The notes beneath the pieces are model-generated. The model was not told the DNA's origin. It made no database searches and saw nothing but the letters and a program-made list of their open reading frames with translations. Source: Manis javanica (Eukaryota > Chordata > Mammalia > Pholidota > Manidae). Taken from it: a DNA stretch of 64,000 bases. Shown here in pieces: positions 23,201-34,500 of this stretch. Location: the NCBI RefSeq assembly GCF_040802235.1, contig NC_133166.1, positions 113,722,991-113,786,990 on the forward strand, written 5' to 3'. Every line of letters begins with the position of its first letter. The stretch's first letter is position 1. The position numbers and the translations under genes are program-made.

Positions 23201-23850
23201 CCGTAGTCCTGACTCCTCCTGAGTCCTGGGGGCACTGGGCTCATTACACACCTGGAAAGCACATCTGGGCTGTTCACCCAGCCACATGTGTGTCTCCCCA
23301 GAATGCCCAAGGTTACCTAGGCTCTTGGAAATGTGTGTACATGGACGCATGCACATACAGCACCTGAGGCTGGCACATGCAGGGACACCCACACACGCGT
23401 GCTCATACATTTCTTCCAGACCGACTCACAGGCCCTGGGAGTGTAGGCTGGTTGGGGCCCCCTCTGGGAAGTGGCCTCCTCCAGGACCCCTCTACTGACC
23501 CCAGGATAGTCATTCTCCAAGTTCCCCCCACGCCATAGGATCTTCCCATGGGCACCGACAGACAAGTGTGGGCCCAGAGACAGCCACCACTGGCCCTAGG
23601 ACACAGAGCATGTTCAAGACCACCCTGGGCCAGACCTGCCCCAGACCCTGAGGTCATGGAGAGGGGCCGTGCGGGATGGAAGACACAAACCGCGGACCCC
23701 CTGGGCATCTTCTATTTTATAGAATGGGAGACTGAGGCATGGAGGTGCAGGGGTGTGGCAAAACATCTGATACACAGCAGGGTGGAAGGGGGACCCCAGG
23801 CTGGAGATTGTGCCTCAGAACCTGAGGGCTGAGGCCAGACAGGTGTGGCC
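20251..23850. other. Unassigned DNA between TBX10 and the ACY3 remnant
   Basis: GC-rich, apparently unique sequence with scattered MIR debris (near 20420-20470 and 23700-23760) and short CA-type simple repeats near 22740-22770. The open frames lack family features and I found no protein I recognise. The human interval here also holds no coding gene before the ACY3 3' end. Confidence 0.45.
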
Positions 23851-24065
23851 TGGGTTAGGGTTCCGGGGTGGGGGCAGGGCCAGCTTGGGCAGGGTGGGCA
23901 CAGAGAATGTGCACCTCTTAGTCTGGAGGAAGGTGATGCCCGTGTTGTAGTAGGTGGCCTCGTTGATGAGTGCAGGGAGCAGAGGACTCCCCAGGGGAGC
24001 ATGTCCTCACCACTGAGCATCTGGAAGGTGGGTGCACCAGGCTGCAGCAGCTCGAAGTCTTGGCC
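23850..24065 (-). pseudogene. ACY3: Remnant of the last exon of ACY3 (aminoacylase 3)
   Basis: After an AG acceptor (complement of 24066-24067) the minus strand reads GQDFELLQPGAPTFQMLSGE. This matches human ACY3 DRDFQPLQPGAPIFQMFSGE, near the end of this zinc-dependent deacetylase of N-acetylated aromatic amino acids. About 10 bases later the match moves to another frame, where INEATYYNTGITFLQTK corresponds to human INEAAYYEKGVAFVQTE. The segment between is about 4 bases shorter than expected, so the frame is broken. No other ACY3 exon (GGTHGNEMSG, DHDLNRTF or DLHNTTANMG type) was recognised up to 31 kb, so the gene appears to be lost. An assembly error in this exon cannot explain the missing exons. 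Confidence 0.75.
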
Positions 24066-24277
24066 CTGGGAAGAGAGCCACAGGCCAGAGTTGCTAGGGC
24101 CAACCTCTGCCCCAGTGGGAGCAAGCCCAGCAGGGGCTGCCCAAGAGATGCCCCTCACAGTCTCACCCATCACTCCTTCATTCCTCAATTAATGAGACAG
24201 GGTGTCTGCTCATATGCCAAATGCCTCTATGTCGAGAAATGGAGACACCAGTCACCTTAGAAAGGCATTTGTCATTG

Positions 24278-24495
24278 TGGAAGTAGCATAATGGTATGGG
24301 CACAGATAGTAAAGCCTGGGCTCAAATCCTCCTTAGCTGTGTGACCTTGACCAAGTCACTTAACCTCTCTGTTCCATAACTGCTTTGTCTGTAAAATAGG
24401 AATTATAATAGCTCTTCCTATCATTCTGAGGTTTAAACGGCTAATAATGCTTAAAACAGTGTATGTCCCATAGCAAATACAATATAAACATTTAT
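24278..24495 (+). repeat. MIR SINE, nearly full length
   Basis: A textbook order is visible: 'gcataatggtatgggcacag', 'gcctgggctcaaatcctcc', 'agctgtgtgaccttgaccaagtcacttaacctctctg', 'ctgtaaaataggaattataatagc' and a tail 'cccatagcaaatacaatataaacattt'. It lies just upstream of the ACY3 exon remnant. Confidence 0.9.
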
Positions 24496-24499
24496 TTTA

Positions 24500-26130
24500 T
24501 TTTTTTTAATTGTGGGAAAAATCACCCAAAATGACTGTTTTTCCTTAGCATCTGCAAGGAAGATGGGCCTGTAGCCCTAAACACTGAAAGGAGGGTGATG
24601 CCCCCACCATACAGTGTTGTCACAAGTGAGAGAACACCTGAAAACATGGAGCCGCAACGAAAGAAAGCAAGAAAATCCAACCGAATTCTGCTTTACCTAC
24701 AATTTTACCTTGGTCTCTAAAAATCTTTTGAAATATCAAACTTACAACATTTCTCTCTCTTTTGTGCCCACGATCTTCTGTGCCCACAGAGCGTGCCAGG
24801 CTTGTCTTCTGGGTCACTCCCGTGGCTGGGGGTCCACTCGCTTGCCTTGGGAGCTGGGCCATGGCTGCCCCTCTTGGGTGGGCAGGGTGGACGGAGGAAG
24901 GTGAAACCTATCCTTGCAGAGGTCAGCATTACTGGTCACCTGTGACACTGGACGGGGATCTCCGCCTGAGTTCTACCAGCAGCAGATGACCCTTCCAGCC
25001 AGCCCTCAAGGACTCACCATGGAGGAGGGGCCCCGGCTGGTCACTGGGCTCAGGACTGAGCTTTATGGCGAGTGGGGAGGCCAGTGCCAACGGAGCAGGT
25101 GGCCCTCTCTGAAGCCCCTCGCACCTCTGAAGGCTATTTGGGGGGCTTGGAGAACAGTTACTGAGGAAGCTAAGGCTAGCGTGCTCAGCCTGGGGGCCCC
25201 GGCTGCACTGCAGACAGGTCGCAGAGGCCAGGAGGACATGGACCTCGTTCAACAGCGCCTCCATGTGGCAGCATGCAGAGCAGCAGCTAGTGGGAGGCCC
25301 AGGGGTCCCAACCTCCTCTCTGCTGGGCAGCAGGATTGCCCCATTCCTATGGCGATCAGGAACTGGCAGCCTGCACAGGGAGATGCTGGACCCTCTGTTA
25401 ATGTGCATAGGGGTGCTCAAGGAATTAACTGGCAAATAAAGGGGGGGTTCCATGTTTGCACCGCCAAGCAGGTGAATTGGGTCATGCCCCCTCCCCCCCT
25501 CTGCCTTTTGCCCAGGCTGTGGAGAAGCCCACTCCCGCCCTCCACGGGCACAGTGAGGATCACTGGCCCCCAGTGCCAAGCCTGCATGTAGGGTTCTGGG
25601 GGAGAGGAAGGCAACAGGGGTAGGACACGGGGGGCACAGCCTCCTGCTCTGCTCCTGATTCTGAGGTGCATCTGTGGACCATCCCACTGGGTGTCAGTTT
25701 CCCCTGGTATAAGGCCTTGACTCAGGAATATCCCTGCAGCTGCGGATGCCCAGTTCCCACCAGGTGCCTGGCCTCCACGCATGGGAAGTCTGTACCACCC
25801 AAGGTTCTAGATGCTTCCATCTCAAAGGCAGGAAAGGCCGGGCCTGAGCAGGAGGCTGGGGGTGGGAGCCCATCCCTCCCTCAAGGCCCAGGACAGAGTG
25901 GACCTCATGGACTCAGGGCCAGTCCTCAGCCTGCCTGGGAGCCCGGCTCCTTGGCTCCTGGGCCAGGCCTTTGCCTCGCAGGCCTGGTTCCTGACAAGTC
26001 CCGCCGGGCCTCACCCTGGACAGGGAACTCAGTGAAGTCCTGCTACAGGGGGAATACGGCCCCAGCGGGACACAGAGCAGGCTCCACAGCTGCAGGCGGT
26101 CCCACAGCCCACCTGTCAGCCCCACCTCTT
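24500..26130. other. Unassigned DNA
   Basis: No gene was recognised. Between about 24914 and 25687 both strands carry overlapping open frames above 220 codons, but neither product shows a known motif, and both lack a plausible promoter or splice context. Confidence 0.4.
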
Positions 26131-29100
26131 CTGTCCCAAGGTTGTCTTTTTTGGTGTGTGGGACAAGGACCTCAGGGAGCTGGCAACTATGACTTACTCT
26201 CCCTTTCACTGCCTCTGTCAGTAACCTTAAATCCGAAAGCGGCTTGTGTCTTGATCAGCCACATCAGACAGGCCTTGACCTTGGCCTGTCCTTGTCTTGT
26301 GTGTGAGCTTAACATGCTGCTCCCTTAACTATACAAATACTTCCTTGATGCCCCAATCCACTCCTTTCCAGATGAGGCCTTAGCCACCCTTGTTCATGCC
26401 ACCGAGAGCCCCTGAACTACTCAGGAGAGCTGCCAACTGCTCACGGGATTTTGGTGAAGAAATTGCCTGCTTCAGCACCCCGATATACTCCCTTAGAAAC
26501 GCTGCTGGCTACATGTCGGGGGGACTGAGCTCGCCAGTTTGACCTGATGACCCTTTGGACAGTCACCCATTGCATCTTGGGTCACGGAGGCTGCATCCTG
26601 TGGGCTCAGCTCCGCTGCAGAAAGCTCCTTGCCTCGGTAAGGGTGACATCTTTCAGATAAAGTCAGGCCTGGGTCATCTGGCGCATTCCTTGTGCCAGAA
26701 GCAGCAGCTTCCCCTTGTCCTCAGATCCCTGCCCAACACTATGATGCCAGGAGAGGCCACCCCTCTCCCAGAGTCACTGACCACTTAGGGGTCCCCAGAA
26801 CAAGTGAGTAAAGAAGAAAGGCGCTTCATGCACTCTGAAGCTCCCGCTATGGGACCCACTGGGGAGCAGCTGTCCCATTCCCTTGTGGGGCCCTCCCCAA
26901 TCGGACATGGGACCCAAGCGCCAGCTCAGTTGACTGAAGTGTGGGCTAACCTTAGCATCAGAGCACACCCTGATCAACCAGCCGCCTCATCTGGGCTTTT
27001 CCTGACTTCTGGGCTGTCCTCATGCATTGGCCATCTATGAAAACACAGCTACAATGTGTATCGCCTCATAACACCCTAACATACAACACAACATGACACA
27101 ACCTGTGCCAGATGCTCCAACCCCAACAACTGTCGTAAGACCTTACCTTCTCACACAATACAAAAGGCTCATCCCTTGAACAAGATCCTCAGGGACATCC
27201 CACCGTTGCCGCCTTTCTCCCATCCTGTAAGGGATGAAGATCAGATTGAGGCTGGACAGGAATTCCACTGAGCGTGACCCTCCAATTGTAAATGCCAAGA
27301 GGACTCGCTCGACCTTAACTTTTGGTGTCCTGCTGATGCAGATCTACCTAAACTGCAAAATGTACCAAATATGGAAAATGCACAACAATCCTAATGAAAA
27401 TTTCTCACAGGGCCGTTGACGATTAAAATTGGTGCATTATAAAGCATCTTCCGGTAGCAGATTCTCCCAAGTCCTCCTGAATATGCAGATGTTAAATGAG
27501 GCCCCCAAACAGTGTCTATTGCAAGTCAAGGCCTTCCAGGCCCTCGGGTCTTTAAACACATGCCATTGTGCAGGAACTCAGGTGCGCAGGTTCCTGGCTC
27601 TTCTTTGAGTACGGCTCGGGCCTAGGACTCTGCCACCCACTGTGGGGTGAAATACTCAATGGGCCATCTTTGGGCCTCATTGCTGTCTAGTATCACTTGA
27701 TTTATTCACTATTCTGCAGGGTCTACAGCTCCTAGGATCTAAGAGAGTAAGTCAATTCTAACACTTTATAATCTGTTGAAATTCTTCAGTTGACCACCTT
27801 TTAAATTTAAAAGAGTCATACTTTTGATTCGCTCAAAGGCAACTGATTGGGAACCTAATCCCAGGGTGAGCTGCCATGTCATTCTGTTGTCCTGCCCACA
27901 CTCCTGGGAAGGCAGGAGTCTCAGAGGCCCGCTTAACATTCTACTTCATGGCCAGACATACTCTCCTTATTAGAGAACAGTCACTAGGTCCCTCTCACCA
28001 TCAAGGGGAGGAGATGACACAGAGCTGTGACGTGTCAGGGGCCAGGGACCCCTGGGAGCACTTCAGAAGCTGCCTGCCGCACACGCCTACTCACAGCCTC
28101 TTACAGGGAGGAACATGAAGGGGTGTCTAACCCTGCCCTTTCGGGGTCTGTCTTTCACTCACAGTGACTTGTTTCCCGTGCATGCTGTGACTTAGGACTG
28201 CGAGCGCACCCTCACAGGGGCCTACCTGAGGGAGCCTGGCCTGCCAGGCTTCCGGGACCCCTCACAGAGGTTTTCCGTGTGTTTTCATCAGGGGCACCAC
28301 TAAGCCACGACTACTTTTTAATGCTAACTTCTCGACTTTGGAGCTCCTAGGCTGCACGGATGGGGTCACTGCATTGGAGGGCTCCTCACTCACATGAAGC
28401 CCGGCCTGAAAACACCCAGCGCTCATGGGAAGCTTCTCCCCCACACCAAGTCCAAATTTCCTTACATCTTTCTGGGCCCACAGGTGGAATTTCTCCTGCC
28501 CACCCTTAAAAGTGTTGCTTTTTTATGGTGCCAGCTTTCTGCGTGGTTTTATTACCAGCCTGCTGCCCAGCAAGGGGCCCAGCATCAGTGTGTGGCCGTG
28601 GTCTCAGCCACCTGTCCACGCTGTCCTGGGCTCCAGGGCCCTCTTTGGTTTTGGGCCTGGGGGACTTGGCCGACTTTCTTGAGAGCTCAGCTATATGTTT
28701 AAAAAGTAGTTTGTGTCCGGCATCTCTACATGTTTTCCAGAAGGAGACTTTTCAGGCCTAACCTGCTATTGAGAACTTAAAGATAGTTAAAATCTTCGAC
28801 TTAGATTCTTAGAATCATTCAAAAAATCTCTCTGGTGGATTGACAACATCACAGAGCTGTTGGAGCAGTGGTGGCCGTGACACAGTCTGACCTTCCACTC
28901 TGGGCTCCAGAGCTCCACCCAGTCACCTTATCCAGAGGTGACAGAGACCAGAAGAGGTGACACCAATGTCAATGTCATAATATGACCAGGCATTTACATC
29001 TAATGGCTCAGTTAGCCCTGCCCCTAAAGAGCCAGCCTTCTGATGGGGGACAGAAACTATGTCCCCTCCCAAGTGGCCGCCTTTGTGACTGCTCAATATC

Positions 29101-30170
29101 AGAGTGTCCAGTATGAAGATGGATGTTAAAAATGACTTTGAACTCACTGCTTGCAGACCTGCTCCCTCCCCCTCTCTAGCCCTGCCTGACGTGTCTGGGG
29201 GCCCACACTTTTCCAAATGGCACTTGCCCTGCATTCAGAGGCTTATTATCTGAGTGTCTGATTGCCCAACACTGAAGCCCAACAGCTGCAATTCAGCTGG
29301 AATTCTGCCAGGAGGATATGGCCACATGGTTCTCCAGAGAACCCTTCTTCCCTGCCAGGGGGAGAACTGGCCCCTTTCTGCTCTGCTTGTCATTCAAAGT
29401 CTGAGTGGGAGGGAGGCAGTTTTCAGCCCCTCACCTGTCTGAGTGCACAAGCCACCTGGGGAGGGCCTGGGGGGAGGCTGAAGCCCTCACTGCCTCCATG
29501 ACTGCAGGACCCCCGAATCTGCCAAAGACACCTTGGCACCTGGCTTATGCTGGTTTGCGGCAGGCCCGGGGGGGTCCCTTCTCAGGGGTCACTGACCATC
29601 GGTTTGATCATCTTCCCTAGAACTGGGCCCAGAAAGGACACAGCCAGTCCTCTGGGCAACTGGGGGCCATGGGGGCCAGGGAGGGACTCACTGTGGGTAC
29701 CTAGGTTAAGAGCTGACGTTCACTGAGAGGTTTCTCTGGGCAGCCGTGTGTTCATACAGGGGTCCCCAAACTTTCTCCGTCCCTGGCACCCTTAGTCTCT
29801 CAGCCACTTTCCACAGGGCTCCTGGGCCAAAAGCAGCACCGAACAGTTCCATTCAGGGATTATTTTAAGTCCAAAGCAGTACGTACTTATGTTCTAATAA
29901 CTTAGCGGTCATTTAGAAAATAGAATGCACATTAACGGAAAGATAAAATGGTCCTTCTGTTTCACTCTTCAGAAACCACTACTTACGCATCAGCTACACA
30001 CTCCAGTCAGCTCCTCACACCTGGGAATCGGACTGGACACCCTCGCCTCATGGTGATTTTCACTTATTATCCCCCAAACCACAGGCAACCCAGCTTCTCA
30101 GAGATACCGTGTGAAAGGAGGGTGGCGAGATCTGGTGTGGAAACTGAACTGCCTGGAACTGGTTTGCTCG
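26130..30170. other. Gene-free, less GC-rich block of unknown origin
   Basis: This 4-kb block has visibly lower GC than its flanks and no recognisable exon on either strand. Its texture (low CpG, short decayed frames) suggests old inserted repeat DNA, but I cannot name a family. It occupies the place where the upstream ACY3 exons should be. Confidence 0.35.
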
Positions 30171-31182
30171 GGGGGACAGACACACAGTGGCGGTTTTAAG
30201 CTGTCTTCTGCACCTCTGTGAGGCCTCGGGGACACTGCCCACCGTGCTGAGGGCTCTCACCCCTGCCTTCTCTCCCGGAGAGACACGCTCTGCAGAGAAG
30301 GAACCTGGGCCCTTGCCTGAGGCCACAGCGCCTCCGGGGCTCCAGGGGCTGCAGGCCCGGAACGCGGGTGAGGGCGGTGAGGGGCAGAGAGGAGAGGCAG
30401 GAGCCGTGGCTGGTGCGTGGGAGAACCCAGGAGACCCAGCGCTGAGGTGGGTGTGGACAAGGGCGTGCGGTATGGGGGGAAGCGGGTGTGCGGTGAGGGA
30501 TGGTGCTGCCCAGCAGAGGCACGGGTGCACTTAGGGGTCCCATGACCCTCCCGTGGCCCCTGGCTGGCCTCCCCCAGGCGGCCAAAGCTCTTCAGTGAGG
30601 GCTCGGTCTCCTCTTCCGCCAGCGGGGGAGGGGCGAGAGAGGGGCGCCCCCCGCCTCCGGGGATCTGAGCCTCTGTGGCCTGAGCCGGACCACCGCTCCC
30701 CCAGCCCATACCCGGCGCTGTGTGGCCCCGACACAGCTCAGAAGTGGACCCGGCCCCCAAGGAGTTGCTTGGGGAGCTGGGGGCAGGTGCGCCCCACAGA
30801 CAGGGAAGGGTTAGGGTGAGCCTGGGGGCTGGGATGCTTGGGAGACTACAGGAGGGGCAGGGGAGCCGGGCCTTTGGAGTCGGCATCATTCCCTGGACCC
30901 ACGGGGGGCTGACAGCCGCGCCACTTTCCTTGAGGTCCCTGCAGGACACCCCAGGCGCTCTGGCTTCGGTCCCGGACTCTGGCGGACCAGGGAGGGGAGG
31001 GGCTTCCAGGAGGGAGGGCAGCCCGGTGGGAGGGGCTTAGGGAGCCCCTCCCCCAAGGGAGGGCTCAAGGCCTCCTCACACAGCGGCCCAGTTACCAGCA
31101 GTCGGGCAGCTAGGCACACATCTCGGGCACTCTCCGACCCCCGGGGGCCTGAGCCTTGCCAGTCAGGACAGTACAAAATATT
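30171..31182. other. GC-rich flank downstream of UNC93B1
   Basis: Unique-looking GC-rich DNA beyond the UNC93B1 3' end. No exon, RNA gene or repeat was recognised. Confidence 0.4.
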
Positions 31183-31188
31183 TTTATT
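31183..31188 (-). promoter_or_regulatory. UNC93B1: UNC93B1 poly(A) signal
   Basis: The minus strand reads AATAAA about 340 bases past the stop codon. Confidence 0.8.
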
Positions 31189-31528
31189 GCTCATTTTCTA
31201 TAAAAAGTCGCGCCTCGGGACCGAGGCGCACCCCGGGGTGGGAAGTACAAAGCGCGCCCCCTGCTGGGTCCGGGCGGCGGAGCGCCGGCCCTGTTCGGGC
31301 GGGACACGCGCTGGCGCGGTGTCGGGCGGCCAGGGCGGCGGGCGGCGGCTGCGCTGTCTCAACCCGGAGGCGAGGCCGAGGGGTCTCAAGGCCCAGGCCT
31401 ACCCGGGAGGGGGCTGCGGGGCGGCCCCCAGGCTCCCGGAGGGCCGTCCCGAACGCGGGCGGCGGTCAGGGGGTCCTTCCCCAGGACGGCGAGGCGGGAC
31501 GGCCGCGACCCGACGGCGGCTGAGCCCC

Positions 31529-34500
31529 TCACTGCTCCTCAGGCCCGTCACCCCCCAGCGCCTGCTCGTAGGGGCAGGGCCTGCGGCAGGGCCCAGGGGG
31601 CGCGGGGCCAGGCCCGGGCCCCACGAGCGGCGCCTCCTCCTCCGCGCCGTCCCCAGGACCGCCGCCGCGCGCGCCCTCCGCGTCGCTCTCGTCCGAGTTG
31701 TCCTCCTCCAAGTAGCGGTAGCCCCGCACCCTGTGCTGGGGCCGCGGGATGCGCGGCTGGCGCGGGCACACGCCCCGTCGCAGTTTCTGCTCCATGCTCA
31801 GGTACGAGATCGAGGCCGCCACCAGCGTCACCAGCAGCACGGCCAGCTTGGCCTGGGCGCAAAGGGAGGGATGTAGGGGACCCGCGGGCCGCCTGTCCCG
31901 CGCCGTCCCGCACCGGCGCTGTCGCCTCCCTTACCTCTCCCGGAGCCACCCCCACCCCCGCTTCTCCAGCACCCGTCCTGAGTACCCCCCCACCCCACGC
32001 GCCAGGCTGAAGGCCAGGCTCAGCCCTATATAGTCGCCCTGCCTCTCAGGGCCTCAGTTTCCCTAACTGTAATAATAACCCTTTGCCTCATGGGGTAGAT
32101 GTCAGGATGTTGACATGCCCAGACACAGGCCTGGCCCCTCTTTACAGGGGCTTACTCTGTCCCCTCCACACCAGGACCTCAAGTAATGCACCTCAGATTT
32201 TTCTGCATCTCAGATTAACCCACGGTCAGAAATAACTCTACTGCATAATTCAGCGCACGCACACACTCGCATGCACACTCCCTGTTAAACTGACACAGCA
32301 GTGGGTGGGATCAAAGCTCCAGGAACCTTGTCCCTGAAGGCATGGAGGGAGACAGGCCCTCGGCATCCAGCGCAGAACCCCACATCTGACTATCAAACTG
32401 CCCACAAGGTGGCTGGGATGTGCCCACAGGAAAGAGCAAACTGACTCGTCTCAGAGACTGTAAACTGAGGCGTGCAGGAGGTAAGGCAGCAAGCCAATGG
32501 TGCCCTTCAGGGGCTGTGAGGCCAGGGCGGTCACTCAGGAAGTATCTCTTGCCTAGGGGGTGGCGTGAGGGATGCCTGATGCCCAGGAGTCCTCCTGCCA
32601 CCCGCGCGGCCTTACCTTCATGGGCAGGCTGGAGCCCAGGTACACTGCAAAGATGGCCACGGCCTGCCACCAGTGATAGATGGTGAAGATGAAGTCTTGC
32701 CTCTCTTTGTCCTCATACAGGATTCCCAGGAGTGCTGAAGGCAGGTACGACAGGGCAGGAAGGGGACAGGTGTCAAGTAGGGCCCAGAGGAGCTGATCTC
32801 CCACCTGCGACCCTCTTAGGTCCTGCCTGGTTAAAACCTTTGGCTCCAGAATTCCTAGAGAGCCCTTGTAACCAGATCATGGCCTGCCCCCTAGTGGAGA
32901 CTCTGGTTATCACGCTGCGCTGGGTGCTGCGCAGAGGCAGGAACATGTGAGCCCAGCTGGGGGATGCAGGTAGGCCTTGCTGTGGGCGGCACATGTGTGG
33001 CCTCGAAAGTGGAAAGCCCTATGTACAGTCACATTCTGTCCTCCTTAGGATCCCAGGTCTGCAGTGCCAGGGGTTCTTTCTCCTCATTCAGGGCTCAGGG
33101 AGGGCAAGCAAGCATTCTGCCAATCAAACCTGAAGCTCAGAAGTTTACACTTATTTCCCAAAGAATCCTCCCTGGAGTGGGCAGAAAGCACCAGACAGGA
33201 GTCAGGAGACTCAGATTCTACTCTCAGGACTGTACACTGCAGAGAGCTGGCACAAAGAGGAGGATTCATATGTTGGCTCTATGGGTAACTCAGGGTAGGT
33301 TAATTTCCCAGAGCCATTTTTCCCACCTGTAAAATGAGATGACACATATATGCTGTGTTGTGAGGTTTTAATGTGAGAAAGCCTGTACAGCACATGGCAA
33401 ATCGTACCCTCGCCCACCGCCCAGGACATTAACATACCCATTCTAAGGCCTGGCAGTGTGACTGTACCCCCCTGGAGCTATGAATGTACACAGAGCCCCC
33501 TGAGTCCCCAAGGAGGAGACAGGGAGTGGAGCCTGGCAGAAGGGGATGCAGGGACCAGTCCCAAGTCCAGACATATCATGGGCACAAGGTGGCCAGGCTG
33601 GATGCTGCCAAGAGCTGGCTGCTCCTGAACAGAAAAGCCAGATGAGTGTGGTCCCGAGTGTGGGACGCCAGCCCCATAACAGAGACGCCCAACTCTCTCT
33701 CTGCTGGGGGGTGCAGAGGTCACTTGGGCCAGCTCCTGCCCTACCCACAGTAACATGACCTCCACCATGCCACACCTCCAGGGGTGATGTTGAAAACTGT
33801 TAACAGCACCAGCCCACCAGAAAAGATCCCAATGTAGAAGACCCAGATGGTTGCACCTGTGTGTACGGCTGTGTGTCCCTGGTATATGCCCACCTGTGGG
33901 CAGCAACTGCCATACAGCTGAACTCTGACCCACCCCCTCCTTTCTGCAAACAGGGTCCCATTCTCCCCTGCTCCCACTGCAGCAGCCTGGCCTTTGGGCC
34001 TGGACTCTCTCAGTCTACAGACCAGTGTTGGGGTTCCATGCTCATTCCTGCTCCTCTCCAGATTTGCACTTACACCCTGCAGTGTGCTGTGGACAGGCCA
34101 CTGCTGCTTCTCATGCTCCCTAGGGTACAGATCAGAATCAGCTCCCAGTATCTTGAAAACTATACCAAGGTGGGCTGTGTCTCCTGGTATGAAAATGAGG
34201 TATCCCCAACCATACCTACCCCACCAGATCTCACACAGACTTCCCAATGTCTGTAGGGCCCCATGCCCACACTGAGGCATCCACAGGATGTACATGGCAT
34301 GTGACCCCTCACCTGTCCCCAGGGTGTCCCTTCCACATCTGTCCCTACAGGTCCATGGGACTTGCTTCCATCCCTGGAGTATCCACAGGGATCTCCACCT
34401 ACTTCCCCCATATCCACAGGACCCCATGACAGGCCCCCAGGGTGTCCTCCCTGGGACCCCATGTCTGCCCCTGGGATGTCTGCTCTCCTCACCAACCACT

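Noticed and set aside
26130-30170. Possible old retrovirus-like element
   Set aside because: The texture suggested inserted repeat DNA, but no paired ends, primer-binding site or characteristic gene parts could be recognised, so no family was assigned.
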